NCBI GenBank assembly: GCA_041477655.1
Contig: JBGOUP010000010.1
Coordinates: 1 to 26,068 of the forward strand
Direction: 5' to 3'
Source: JBGOUP01 sp041477655
GTDB lineage: Bacteria; Patescibacteriota; UBA1384; 2-12-FULL-50-11
Length of the DNA: 26,068 bases
Shown: in pieces, positions 15,190 to 22,200 of the stretch
How the letters are laid out: the number at the start of each line of letters is the position of its first letter
Numbering within the stretch: position 1 is the first letter of the stretch
Notes under the pieces: generated by a model
Seen by the model: the letters and a program-made list of their open reading frames with translations, nothing else
Told to the model about the DNA's origin: nothing
Database searches by the model: none
Program-made: the position numbers and the translations under genes

Positions 15190-16032
15190 TTACTTCTTTG
15201 GAGAAGCAGTTTTTTTGGACTCTTTAGCGCTTAGTTTAGACGTCCGACTGACTTTTTTAGGTAGCTCGGTTATTGTTTCATTGACTTTTTCTTGGTCAGC
15301 CTGGGTAATTTCCGTCTCGACTGAAGGAATCTCGGCCTGGCTGGACTCTCCTGCCAAAATCGAAAAATGCTCAACCAAGACCTGGCTAGCGTACTGGAAG
15401 GCGTCATATGGCTTAACCGTGCCGTCAGTTTCGATTTCAAGAATAAGCTTGTCGAAGTTGGTCATTTTACCGACGCGAGTATTCTCGGTTTGAAAATTGA
15501 CCCGTTTGATCGGTGAGAAAGCGGCATCGATGGCAATAACGCCAATCGGTAACTTCTCATCTTTTCGTAGCTCGGTGGGAACATAGCCCCGACCGCGTTC
15601 AACCGTTGCCTCCAGCAATAACTTCCCACCCCGAGCCAGCTCGGCAATGATTAGATTTTTATTGCTAATCCCGACACCTGTCGGGCATTTGAAGTCGCCT
15701 GCTTTGACTACTCCTTCGGATTTGGCGTCGAGAATAATAACCTGTGGCTCATCGGCGGTGAAATTCAGACGAACTTGCTTTAGATTTAAAATAAGATCAA
15801 CAACGTCCTGAAGAACTCCTTTGATGGTGGTAAACTCATGGCTAACACCGTCGATTCGAATCGAGGTAATAGCGGCACCTTCGAGAGAGGACAGTAGAAC
15901 TCGGCGGAGCGAGTTACCCAAGGTCAAGCCGAAACCAGGCGAGAGCGGCTCAACTACAAAAGTAGCGGTGTTGCCGTCCTCGGTCTCAAGCTTGGTTTGC
16001 ATTAATGATGTTTCTGGTAGTTTGTAAGCCAT
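15190..16032 (-). CDS. rpoA: RNA polymerase alpha subunit lacking the C-terminal domain
   Basis: The N-terminal domain (about 1-228) is complete: PLSPGFGLTLGNSLRRVLLSSL, the dimerisation and assembly surface, and EHFSILAG at its end, enough to dimerise and assemble beta and beta'. From 229 to 280 there is only a low-complexity tail ending in Lys and Ser (SAKESKKTASPKK). The helix-hairpin-helix C-terminal domain that binds UP-element DNA and activators is absent. The stop is TAA and rplQ begins 6 bases later, so a frameshift hiding the domain is unlikely. Total 280 residues against about 315-330. It has its own near-consensus promoter and a GGAGG ribosome site 3 bases before the ATG. Confidence 0.95.
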   Translation of the reverse strand: MAYKLPETSLMQTKLETEDGNTATFVVEPLSPGFGLTLGNSLRRVLLSSLEGAAITSIRIDGVSHEFTTIKGVLQDVVDLILNLKQVRLNFTADEPQVIILDAKSEGVVKAGDFKCPTGVGISNKNLIIAELARGGKLLLEATVERGRGYVPTELRKDEKLPIGVIAIDAAFSPIKRVNFQTENTRVGKMTNFDKLILEIETDGTVKPYDAFQYASQVLVEHFSILAGESSQAEIPSVETEITQADQEKVNETITELPKKVSRTSKLSAKESKKTASPKK

Positions 16033-16056
16033 ATGCCTCCGTTAATTAACTAGTAA

Positions 16057-16085
16057 ATTATATAATATCTCTTCTGATATTTCAA
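16057..16085 (-). promoter_or_regulatory. Strong internal promoter before rpoA
   Basis: TTGAAA (16080-16085), 17 bases, TATAAT (16057-16062) on the minus strand: a consensus -10 and a 5/6 -35. Transcription would start near 16050, giving an 18-base leader that contains GGAGG (16036-16040). This promoter can drive rpoA-rplQ-rplM-rpsI independently of upstream ribosomal genes. Confidence 0.75.
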
Positions 16086-16100
16086 GGTAAAGACCACTCC

Positions 16101-16583
16101 TCATCGTGAGTAGAACTCAATAACTTTTTGAGTATCGAAATCAAGTGGCAATTCAGATTCAGGTGGCATGGTCTTAACGGTGATGATCGAGGTCTTTTTG
16201 TCGACGTCTAACCAAACTAATTTGGTCGCTTCAGGACGAAACTCTAGAGCCAATTTCGCGAAGGGCTTGATGACGTCGCCGTTGACAACCTGGATTGATG
16301 GGATGTTGACTCGATGGCCGTTTAGGGAAAAGTGACGATGATTAATCAGCTGACGAGCTTGAGCTCGACTAGCTGTCAAGCCCGATCTATAGATGACATT
16401 ATCCAGTCGTCGTTCCAGGATCGAAAGCAAAACATTGCCGGTATTGCCTTTATTTTTAGCCGCTTGGTTAAAGTAGCGGCGAAATTGCTTCTCACGAAGA
16501 CCGTAAGAATTGCGGACTTTCTGTTTTTCCTGAAGCTGGGTGCCGTATTCAGAAACCTTGCTCTGACGTCGATGACCAGCCAT
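16101..16583 (-). CDS. rpsD: 30S ribosomal protein S4, N-terminally shortened
   Basis: A 160-residue S4 (usual length about 200). The C-terminal core is intact with the S4 RNA-binding domain (RRLDNVIYRSGLTASRAQARQLINHRHFSLNG) and the end DTQKVIEFYSR. The N-terminal 40 or so residues, which in most S4 proteins form a domain often holding a zinc site, are missing: the protein starts at the equivalent of the GQ(H)RRxxSxYGxQLREKQ segment. The start is fixed by a TGATG overlap with rpsK. S4 nucleates 30S assembly at the 16S 5' domain and in E. coli also represses the alpha operon. Confidence 0.93.
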   Translation of the reverse strand: MAGHRRQSKVSEYGTQLQEKQKVRNSYGLREKQFRRYFNQAAKNKGNTGNVLLSILERRLDNVIYRSGLTASRAQARQLINHRHFSLNGHRVNIPSIQVVNGDVIKPFAKLALEFRPEATKLVWLDVDKKTSIITVKTMPPESELPLDFDTQKVIEFYSR

Positions 16584-16978
16584 CAGACCCTTCTGGCTTT
16601 CTTAGCCCGACAACCGTTATGAGGCAGTGGCGTGACGTCACGAATTCCCAATACTTTTAAACCCGAACCAACCAAGGCTCGAAGTGCGGCGTCACGGCCA
16701 TTGCCAGCTCCCGAAACAAAAACCTTAGCAGTTGTTGGTTGGTAGGGGGCAATCTTCTCCAAAAAAGTTTTCATGGCGGTGGTGGCCGCGTAGGGCGTAC
16801 CCTTTTTAGTTCCTTTAAAGCCCGAGCTACCTGATGACGCCCAGGCCAAGACGTTACCCGTATTCAACGCCGCGCCAGAAATAATGGTGTTATTAAATGT
16901 TGAGTGTATATCAATTCGAAGATCATCTACTTTGACAATTTGTTTTTTTGATGGTCTTTGGGCAGTTTTTTTAGCCAT
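16583..16978 (-). CDS. rpsK: 30S ribosomal protein S11
   Basis: A 131-residue S11. Typical blocks are IHSTFNNTIISG, the glycine-rich SGSSGFKGTKKGTPYAA, VFVSGAGNGRDAALRAL and the end DVTPLPHNGCRAKKARRV. S11 lies on the 30S platform near the mRNA exit. Its stop overlaps the rpsD start (TGATG). The junction with rpsM is 10 bases. Confidence 0.96.
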   Translation of the reverse strand: MAKKTAQRPSKKQIVKVDDLRIDIHSTFNNTIISGAALNTGNVLAWASSGSSGFKGTKKGTPYAATTAMKTFLEKIAPYQPTTAKVFVSGAGNGRDAALRALVGSGLKVLGIRDVTPLPHNGCRAKKARRV

Positions 16979-16988
16979 GTTTTCTTGA

Positions 16989-17375
16989 TTAAGTCTTGGC
17001 CGCTATTTTCTTGCGACCACTGCCAACAGTTACCTTACGGCCACGTTTGGTCCGAGCGTTGGTTTTGGTGCGTTGGCCGTTAACCGGCAAATTCTTTTTA
17101 TGACGTAGCCCGCGATAAGAGTTAATTTCCTTGAGACGTCGAATATTTTGGGCAATGACTTGTTTGAGATCAGTTTCGACCATAGTGTCTTTTTCAATGC
17201 TGGCTCGAAGTTGATCTAGCTGTTGAGCAGTCAACTGACTAAATTTTGGATTGGTGGTTATACCGAGAGAATGAAGAATCTTTTTACCGTTAGTCGGGCC
17301 AATACCAACTACATAGCTTAAACCAATCTCGACTCGTTTGTTATCTGGGATGTTTATTCCGGCTATTCGGGGCAT
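16989..17375 (-). CDS. rpsM: 30S ribosomal protein S13
   Basis: A 128-residue S13. The N-terminal MPRIAGINIPDNKRVEIGL, the helix-two-turn-helix region (YVVGIGPTNGKKIL), and the C-terminal SYRGLRHKKNLPVNGQRTKTNARTKRG that contacts P-site tRNA are all present. It is preceded by an unusual 126-base AT-rich gap after rpmJ, where most genomes have a short spacer. Confidence 0.96.
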   Translation of the reverse strand: MPRIAGINIPDNKRVEIGLSYVVGIGPTNGKKILHSLGITTNPKFSQLTAQQLDQLRASIEKDTMVETDLKQVIAQNIRRLKEINSYRGLRHKKNLPVNGQRTKTNARTKRGRKVTVGSGRKKIAAKT

Positions 17376-17501
17376 CTTAAAACTCGCGTTGCTCGTTAAT
17401 TTTCAATTTCCAAATCCCAATTTTCAAAGAATTCTCAATTAGAAAATTGATCAATTGGTTATTAAATGAACATTGTAAATTGATAATTGGTAATTGTTTG
17501 T
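17376..17501. other. AT-rich low-complexity spacer between rpmJ and rpsM
   Basis: No gene. The stretch is built of short variants of AATTTTCAATTTCC and ATTGATAATTGG. It includes the perfect palindrome AATTGATCAATT (17445-17456). It lies in an operon where most gaps are below 15 bases. I see no clean promoter or terminator in it. Confidence 0.6.
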
Positions 17502-17615
17502 TCATCCTTGTCGTTGTTTGTGTCTAGGATTTTCACAGATCACAAAAACAACCCCCTTGCGGCGGACAATTTTGCACTTTTGACAACGTTTTTTAACTCC
17601 GACATGTACTTTCAT
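17502..17615 (-). CDS. rpmJ: 50S ribosomal protein L36
   Basis: A 37-residue L36 read on the minus strand: it opens MKVHVGVKKRCQKCKIVRR and closes ENPRHKQRQG. The zinc ligands C11, C14, C27 and H32 are all present, the C+ form. The ATG lies 6 bases after the infA stop, the usual infA-rpmJ-rpsM-rpsK order. The stop is TGA. Confidence 0.96.
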   Translation of the reverse strand: MKVHVGVKKRCQKCKIVRRKGVVFVICENPRHKQRQG

Positions 17616-17621
17616 TTTATT

Positions 17622-17843
17622 TTAGGTCAACCGACGAGTAATGCGTCCTTTAGTTAGATCGTAAGGACTTAACTCTACCGTGACGCGATCACCAGGCAAT
17701 ATCTTAATTCGGTGCCGACGAATTTTCCCCGACACGTAACCAAGAACCGACTGACCAGCGTCAAGGGTAATGCGAAATTGAGTGTTGGGCAGAGCTTCCT
17801 CGATCACTCCATCGAGCGCGATCACCTCTTCTTTGGTCGACAT
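17622..17843 (-). CDS. infA: Translation initiation factor IF-1
   Basis: A 73-residue single OB-fold protein matching IF-1: EEVIALDGVIEEALPNTQFRI, VLGYVSGKIRRHRIKILPGDRVTVELSPYDLTKGRI. IF-1 occupies the 30S A site during initiation. Its promoter puts transcription start two bases before the ATG, so the message is probably leaderless. Confidence 0.97.
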   Translation of the reverse strand: MSTKEEVIALDGVIEEALPNTQFRITLDAGQSVLGYVSGKIRRHRIKILPGDRVTVELSPYDLTKGRITRRLT

Positions 17844-17851
17844 CTCTAATA

Positions 17852-17880
17852 AGTATACCTGTTGATCATTAAGCGGTCAA
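17852..17880 (-). promoter_or_regulatory. Strong promoter of infA, leaderless geometry
   Basis: TTGACC (17875-17880), 17 bases, TATACT (17852-17857) on the minus strand, five of six consensus matches in each box. The -35 overlaps the last codons of map. Predicted transcription start is 17845, two bases before the infA ATG (17843). It would make infA-rpmJ-rpsM-rpsK-rpsD a nested unit. Confidence 0.7.
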
Positions 17881-18600
17881 GATGATTGTTCCCCGATCGG
17901 TTAGGGCAACGGTGTGCTCAAAATGAGCCGCCACAGCCTGGTTGGTGGCCATGATTGACCAGTGGTCTTCAAGTACTTGTAGCGGTGAGGCTTTTGTTAG
18001 AGTTATTGGTTCAATGGCTAATATCATTCCCTCCTGTAAGGTGGTGCCAATCCCTGCTTTACCAAAATTAGGGATTGAGGGTGATTCTTGAAGGGTTTTG
18101 CCGACGCCGTGGCCAGTCAACTCACGAACAACACTAAAACTGGCCTTTTCCACTACATTTTGGATAGCGTTGCCGATATCACCGGTTTTACTGCCAATTT
18201 GACAGTGTTTGATGGCGATATCCAGGGCTTTCTTGGTAGTTGCTAAAAGCAACTTAATTTGGGCCGGAAGCTGTCCAACCGCTACAGTTGTGGCAGTATC
18301 AACGATCCAGCCTTGGTGCCTAACACCGATATCAATGCTCAAAACGTCGCCCTCTTTAAGGTTGTAATTGTAGGGTATGCCGTGAACAACCACGGAGTTG
18401 ACCGACAAACAGCTGGCATTTGGGTAGCCTCTGAATCCCTTAAAAGCTGGCTCCATGCTAGCTTGGGAAATTTCTTGGGCAATCCATCTGTCGATTTCAA
18501 GCAAATTATCACCAACTTTTAAATTTCGCTCAAAATGGCGCAATATCTTTGAGGCTGCTTGGCCGGCTTGCTTGAGAGCCTTAAGTTTTTGCTGATCCAT
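17869..18600 (-). CDS. map: Type I methionine aminopeptidase
   Basis: Removes the N-terminal Met from nascent proteins. The pita-bread fold ligands are recognisable: His in VVHGIPY, Asp in LSIDIGV and in GWIVDTATTV, His in ELTGHGVGKTLQESP, Glu in MILAIEPIT and in FEHTVALTDRG. There is no N-terminal zinc extension, so it is the short bacterial type. I use the ATG at 18600 (MDQQKLKALKQAG), which overlaps adk by 20 bases; the ATG at 18663 would add 21 residues of poor match. Confidence 0.95.
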   Translation of the reverse strand: MDQQKLKALKQAGQAASKILRHFERNLKVGDNLLEIDRWIAQEISQASMEPAFKGFRGYPNASCLSVNSVVVHGIPYNYNLKEGDVLSIDIGVRHQGWIVDTATTVAVGQLPAQIKLLLATTKKALDIAIKHCQIGSKTGDIGNAIQNVVEKASFSVVRELTGHGVGKTLQESPSIPNFGKAGIGTTLQEGMILAIEPITLTKASPLQVLEDHWSIMATNQAVAAHFEHTVALTDRGTIILTA

Positions 18601-19180
18601 TGGCAGTTTGATTGATTGTCGATTGGAGCTGACTAGATACCTGTTCGATTGAGGGCTGGCCATTAATAGTTAACAGTTGATGGTCTTCTTTTAATGCCCG
18701 AATGAGCGGTTCGGTTTGATTATGATAAATCTCCAAGCGATGTTTAATTATCTCGGGATTATCATCATCTCGATGTTTAAAACCTTGGGATTTAGCTCGC
18801 TCAATCAGCCGTTGGCTAGCAATTTGATCGGGTAAGGAAATATTGACGCCGATAATAGTTAGATTATTCTGCTTGGCAATCTTGTCCAAATAATTAAGCT
18901 CGGTCAGATTGCGCGGATAACCATCAAATACGACGTCGTTTTGTTTATCAAACTCCTGGACAAAAAAGTCGGTAACTAGACTATCAACTAATCGATCCGG
19001 CACTAATTCTCCCTTGTCTTGGTAAGATTTAATTTCTTTGCCGATGGTATCTTGTTTTTCCATGGACATACGGAGCTGTTGGCCACTGGCAAAATAATCG
19101 GCTTGACGTTGTTCTACTAGCATTTTAGCTTGGGTACTTTTGCCAGAACCAGGTGGACCAATAAAAATGTATATAGTCAT
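18581..19180 (-). CDS. adk: Adenylate kinase
   Basis: Interconverts AMP and ATP with two ADP. The P-loop GPPGSGKST lies near the N-terminus, the AMP-binding region contains YFASGQQLR, and the conserved FDGYPRN and the short LID with RAKSQGFKHRDDDN follow. There are no LID cysteines, so no zinc. It belongs to the short-LID type. I use the ATG at 19180, which forms an ATGA overlap with the end of the LysM gene; the ATGs at 19189 and 19213 are upstream alternatives. The order secY-adk-map-infA is the classic spc/alpha junction, here interrupted by the LysM gene. Confidence 0.95.
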   Translation of the reverse strand: MTIYIFIGPPGSGKSTQAKMLVEQRQADYFASGQQLRMSMEKQDTIGKEIKSYQDKGELVPDRLVDSLVTDFFVQEFDKQNDVVFDGYPRNLTELNYLDKIAKQNNLTIIGVNISLPDQIASQRLIERAKSQGFKHRDDDNPEIIKHRLEIYHNQTEPLIRALKEDHQLLTINGQPSIEQVSSQLQSTINQTANGSAKT

Positions 19181-19869
19181 ACCTGTAGCCATTCTATGTA
19201 ATATAGCGCCCAAAAACCAGTTTTGCCTTTGGCCTTAGGTTGAATTAAGCCGATGATAATTGGGATATCGTTCTTGGTGACCTGGACAGTAGCTACGCCT
19301 TGGCCCAGGTCGGCTTGTTTAAGGGTGTAAGAATCTTTATCGGACAAGCCAAAATAAGGAGGAGCTGATGACTTAGCTACTTTGACTGGATCGTACTGAT
19401 CCGACTCGTCTTTGCCGCGAAGATCGCGAGTTTGGGCACTGGCGACATCATCGTTAATTAAAAAATTGACTCGGTAGTAATCAGTTTCGCTACTAACTTT
19501 GGGAATAACTATAACTTGACTGGCTTGGACAATATTCTCATTGGTAATGTTATTGGCCTGCTTGACTAAAGGCAATGGTGTTGCCATTTTTTGACTGATA
19601 GCAAAAAGGCTTTCGTTGGGGGCAATCGTATAAGTGTTAGCTGGATAACTCTATCTGCCTCGATGTTCAGCTGGTTTCGTTAAGTTATCGACAGCCTGGG
19701 AAGCTTTAGAAGATGAGGGTAGAGGGGCATTGAAAGAACCATCAGAGCTACTATTTAAGTGATTAGCCGCTCCCTGGGGTCGGCTTTTGTTGTAGAAATA
19801 GAAAGACGAACCTGACAAAAAGCCAAAGATAATTATTACTACTACAAAAAAACCTGGTGAAACTTTCAT
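19177..19869 (-). pseudogene. Membrane-anchored LysM protein split by an in-frame TAG
   Basis: Read in one frame the region encodes about 230 residues: a membrane segment (residues 6-25), a Ser/Pro/Ala linker to residue 72, then a TAG (19651-19653), then a LysM domain (YTIAPNESLFAISQKM through ANNITNENIVQASQVIVIP) and a C-terminal domain of about 100 residues with no family I recognise, ending YYIEWLQV. LysM binds peptidoglycan-type glycans, so the intact protein would be an extracytoplasmic cell-wall binder. Both halves lie in the same frame with no ATG, GTG or TTG between the TAG and residue M of SQKM (19587), which would cut into the LysM domain. TAG ends other genes here (leuS, nusB). Options: a recent nonsense mutation, a sequence error, or readthrough. 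The C-terminal end still overlaps adk by ATGA. Confidence 0.75.
19651..19653 (-). other. In-frame TAG within the LysM gene
   Basis: The minus strand reads CGAGGCAGATAGAGTTATCC, with GGC AGA TAG AGT in frame. The codons on both sides are protein-like (AEHRGR before, SYPANTYTIAP after), which marks this as an internal stop rather than a true gene end. Confidence 0.8.
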
Positions 19870-19873
19870 AATC
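19798..19873 (-). repeat. 76-base direct repeat, copy A (5' end of the LysM gene)
   Basis: Identical to 19896-19971 except for one base (19819 A against 19917 G). It contains the start codon and the first 24 codons of the LysM gene. The period of the repeat is 98 bases. Confidence 0.95.
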
Positions 19874-19967
19874 GTTCGAGTAAAAAATTGGTTCGATAGA
19901 AAGACGAACCTGACAAGAAGCCAAAGATAATTATTACTACTACAAAAAAACCTGGTGAAACTTTCAT
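19866..19967 (-). CDS. 33-residue membrane mini-ORF formed by the duplication
   Basis: Copy B supplies an ATG (19967) and 24 codons identical in protein sequence to the LysM anchor (MKVSPGFFVVVIIIFGFLSG...), then nine new residues (RTNFLLERL) and a TGA that overlaps the LysM ATG as ATGA. CAAGAG before this ATG is a better ribosome site than anything before copy A. If translated it is a single-pass membrane peptide that could couple translation into the LysM gene. It may equally be debris of a recent tandem duplication. Confidence 0.4.
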   Translation of the reverse strand: MKVSPGFFVVVIIIFGFLSGSSFYRTNFLLERL

Positions 19968-19971
19968 AATC
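19896..19971 (-). repeat. 76-base direct repeat, copy B (upstream of the LysM gene)
   Basis: 75 of 76 bases match copy A. The single difference turns a TTT codon into TTC, both Phe. Sequences just upstream of the two ATGs are also related but more diverged (for example CCAATTTTTTACTCGAACGATT against CCCACTTTTTCTCAAGAGATT), which suggests the original duplication was longer. Confidence 0.95.
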
Positions 19972-20004
19972 TCTTGAGAAAAAGTGGGACCCTCATCTGC
20001 TTAT

Positions 20005-21282
20005 TCAACTTACGGCGTCATATCGTCGCATCGATACCTGGCTTAAAATTTGTCGGCCGGTATCAATAATAACCGAAACGACGATCAGTATGCTGGTTCC
20101 ACCGATTACCAGTGTTTGTAAACCTGTCGCTTGTTGAATAACTAAAGGTAAGATGGCGATTAGAGCCAGAAACAGAGCCCCGATAACTGTAATTCTGGTA
20201 ATTGTGTAATTAAGAAATGAAGCTGTCTCATTGCCAGGTCGGATGCCGGGAATAAAACCGCTTTGTTTCTGAAGATTTTCGGCTACCTGACGTGGTTCCA
20301 TGACGATGTAGGTGTAGAAAAAGGTGAAAGCGAAAACTAATAAGAAATAGGCAATACCATAATATAAATGGTTAGCCAGAAAGTCAGTGACGTGGTTGGC
20401 CAGACTAACCAGATGGTCAGATTTGGCCGTGGTTAAGAATCGGGCGATTACCGCCGGAAAGGTTAGAAAGCTTAAGGCAAAAATGATCGGAATAACGCCG
20501 GCGGTGTTGATTCGTAACGGTAGATAAGAGTCAACTGACGAAGCGGTTGGGCCGCTACCCCGTCTGGCGTAAGTTATGGGGATTTTGCGCTCGGCCTCAT
20601 TGACAATGACGATAACCGTCACCGTTAGAACCGCCACCAGCAGTATGCCGATCAGGGTCAAATACTGACCGGCCTGGAGAGCGGCGGCGGTGTTACTAAA
20701 TTGTTGAGGCAAGCCGGCGATAATGCCTAAGGCGATAACCAACGATATGCCGTTACCAATACCCTTCTCGGAGATTAGCTCACCCATCCACATCACGAAC
20801 AAACTAGTAGCAGTTATGACCATTAGTATCTCAATCATCTGGGCCGAAGAAGCGATATTTAAAACGTTTTGACTCTTGAGCAAGGCGATTGTCCCGTAAC
20901 CTTGAATTAAACCTAAGGGAACGGCCAGGTACCGACTATATTGGTTGAGCTTCTCCCGCCCCGACTCCCCTTCTTTACTAATTGCTTCCCAGCTGGGAAT
21001 AGCTTTGGTTAACAGTTGAATAATAATCGAGCCGGTAATATAGGGGCCAACTCCCAACATATCTATGGAAAGTCGTGAGATTGAGCCGCCCGTAAAAAGG
21101 CTAAGCACGCCAAAAACTTGGTTCTGGGATTGGCCTAAGAAATTGGCTAACTGGGCTTTATCAATTTGGGGCAGGGGTATGTGGGCGATAAAACGGATAA
21201 AGACAAATACGCCCAGGGTGAAGAGAATCCGATTACGCAGATCTTTGCTTTTGATGATTTGCAGGAATATCTCCCTGATCAT
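20005..21282 (-). CDS. secY: Protein translocase subunit SecY
   Basis: A 425-residue polytopic protein with about ten membrane segments, the central pore of the SecYEG channel. Family marks include RIAHIPLPQID near the start, the plug-region GGSISRLSIDMLGVGPYITGSII, the cytosolic loop with KIPITYARRG, and FIPGIRPGNET in the last third. The start is the ATG at 21282, which shares one base with the rplO stop (TGATG); a GTG lies one codon upstream. It is last of the spc genes before the mini-ORF and LysM region. Confidence 0.97.
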   Translation of the reverse strand: MIREIFLQIIKSKDLRNRILFTLGVFVFIRFIAHIPLPQIDKAQLANFLGQSQNQVFGVLSLFTGGSISRLSIDMLGVGPYITGSIIIQLLTKAIPSWEAISKEGESGREKLNQYSRYLAVPLGLIQGYGTIALLKSQNVLNIASSAQMIEILMVITATSLFVMWMGELISEKGIGNGISLVIALGIIAGLPQQFSNTAAALQAGQYLTLIGILLVAVLTVTVIVIVNEAERKIPITYARRGSGPTASSVDSYLPLRINTAGVIPIIFALSFLTFPAVIARFLTTAKSDHLVSLANHVTDFLANHLYYGIAYFLLVFAFTFFYTYIVMEPRQVAENLQKQSGFIPGIRPGNETASFLNYTITRITVIGALFLALIAILPLVIQQATGLQTLVIGGTSILIVVSVIIDTGRQILSQVSMRRYDAVS

Positions 21283-21698
21283 CACTTGGTCAAACTTTTA
21301 GAGAGATTAATGCCTTCGAATTTGATCGTTTTGACTAATTTGCCCCGGGCGATAACTTTAAATGGACGCTTAAGATCAGCTCGACGAATTAGTTTCTTGT
21401 CCAGCAAGGTTTGGGGGGAAACGATTTCGTTAGCCGAAAAATGCTTGGCAACGAAACCTGAAGTTAAGACGATCGGTTCGGTGACAACGTGATTAAAACC
21501 ACGTTTCTTGGCCATTTTTCGATAGAGAGGCGTCTGCCCTCCTTCAAACCAGGCTTTAACTTTACGATTGCCCCCAGTCCGGGAGTGTTGACCTTTGGTA
21601 CCACGTCCAGCCGTCTTGCCGCCGCCGGCGCTTATTCCTCGGCCGACTCGCTTAGCTTGCTTAGCCCTGACTCCCTGAAACATTTTAGTTATCGACAT
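21282..21698 (-). CDS. rplO: 50S ribosomal protein L15
   Basis: A 138-residue L15. The basic extended N-terminus (RVGRGISAGGGKTAGRGTKGQ) and the globular C-terminus are typical. It overlaps the end of rpsE by 14 bases, so no rpmD (L30) gene can lie between, as in most bacteria. Its stop overlaps secY. Confidence 0.95.
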   Translation of the reverse strand: MSITKMFQGVRAKQAKRVGRGISAGGGKTAGRGTKGQHSRTGGNRKVKAWFEGGQTPLYRKMAKKRGFNHVVTEPIVLTSGFVAKHFSANEIVSPQTLLDKKLIRRADLKRPFKVIARGKLVKTIKFEGINLSKSLTK

Positions 21699-22200
21699 TT
21701 GTACTCGTTTGTCTATTAATTACTTTCAAATTCTTGAGGGCGGTGTAGGTGGCCATGGCGCTGTTCAGAGCATTGCTACTGCCCAGCGACTTACTAACAA
21801 TATTATGAATTCCGGCTAGCTCTAGAACTGCTCTAACAGAACCACCAGCGATTATGGAATGCCCCTTTGGGGCTGGTTTAAGCAGAACAGTACTCGTACC
21901 ATAAGTTTGAGTAACCTGGTAAGGAATAGTCTGGTTGACGATGTTAATAGCAGCTAACGACTTAGTAGCTTGATTCTTGGCTTTGGCAATGGCTGACTGG
22001 ACATCGTTGGCCTTAGCCGCACCAACACCAACTTTGTCTTTGCGATTACCAACAATAACAATGGCTCGAAATCGAATCCGTCTGCCACCAGCGACAGTTC
22101 GGGAAATCCGATCAATCGCCACTACTCGCTCGTCCATTTCGTTCTGCCTATCTTGGCCGACTTCTCTATTTATAACTGGTGATGAACGCCGAGCTGTCAT
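21685..22200 (-). CDS. rpsE: 30S ribosomal protein S5
   Basis: A 171-residue S5 with the double-stranded-RNA-binding-like N domain (DRISRTVAGGRRIRFRAIVIVGN, then GVGAAKANDVQSAIAKA) and the C domain (LLKPAPKGHSIIAGGSVRAVLELAGI). S5 helps decoding accuracy and mRNA entry. Its ATG shares one base with the rplR stop. Confidence 0.96.
   Translation of the reverse strand: MTARRSSPVINREVGQDRQNEMDERVVAIDRISRTVAGGRRIRFRAIVIVGNRKDKVGVGAAKANDVQSAIAKAKNQATKSLAAINIVNQTIPYQVTQTYGTSTVLLKPAPKGHSIIAGGSVRAVLELAGIHNIVSKSLGSSNALNSAMATYTALKNLKVINRQTSTNVDN

Noticed and set aside
19177..19869. TAG or TGA recoded as sense in this organism
   Set aside because: TAG ends leuS and nusB, and TGA ends rpmJ, rpsH and rplO at family-typical positions, so the standard code holds; the internal TAG is a local feature.
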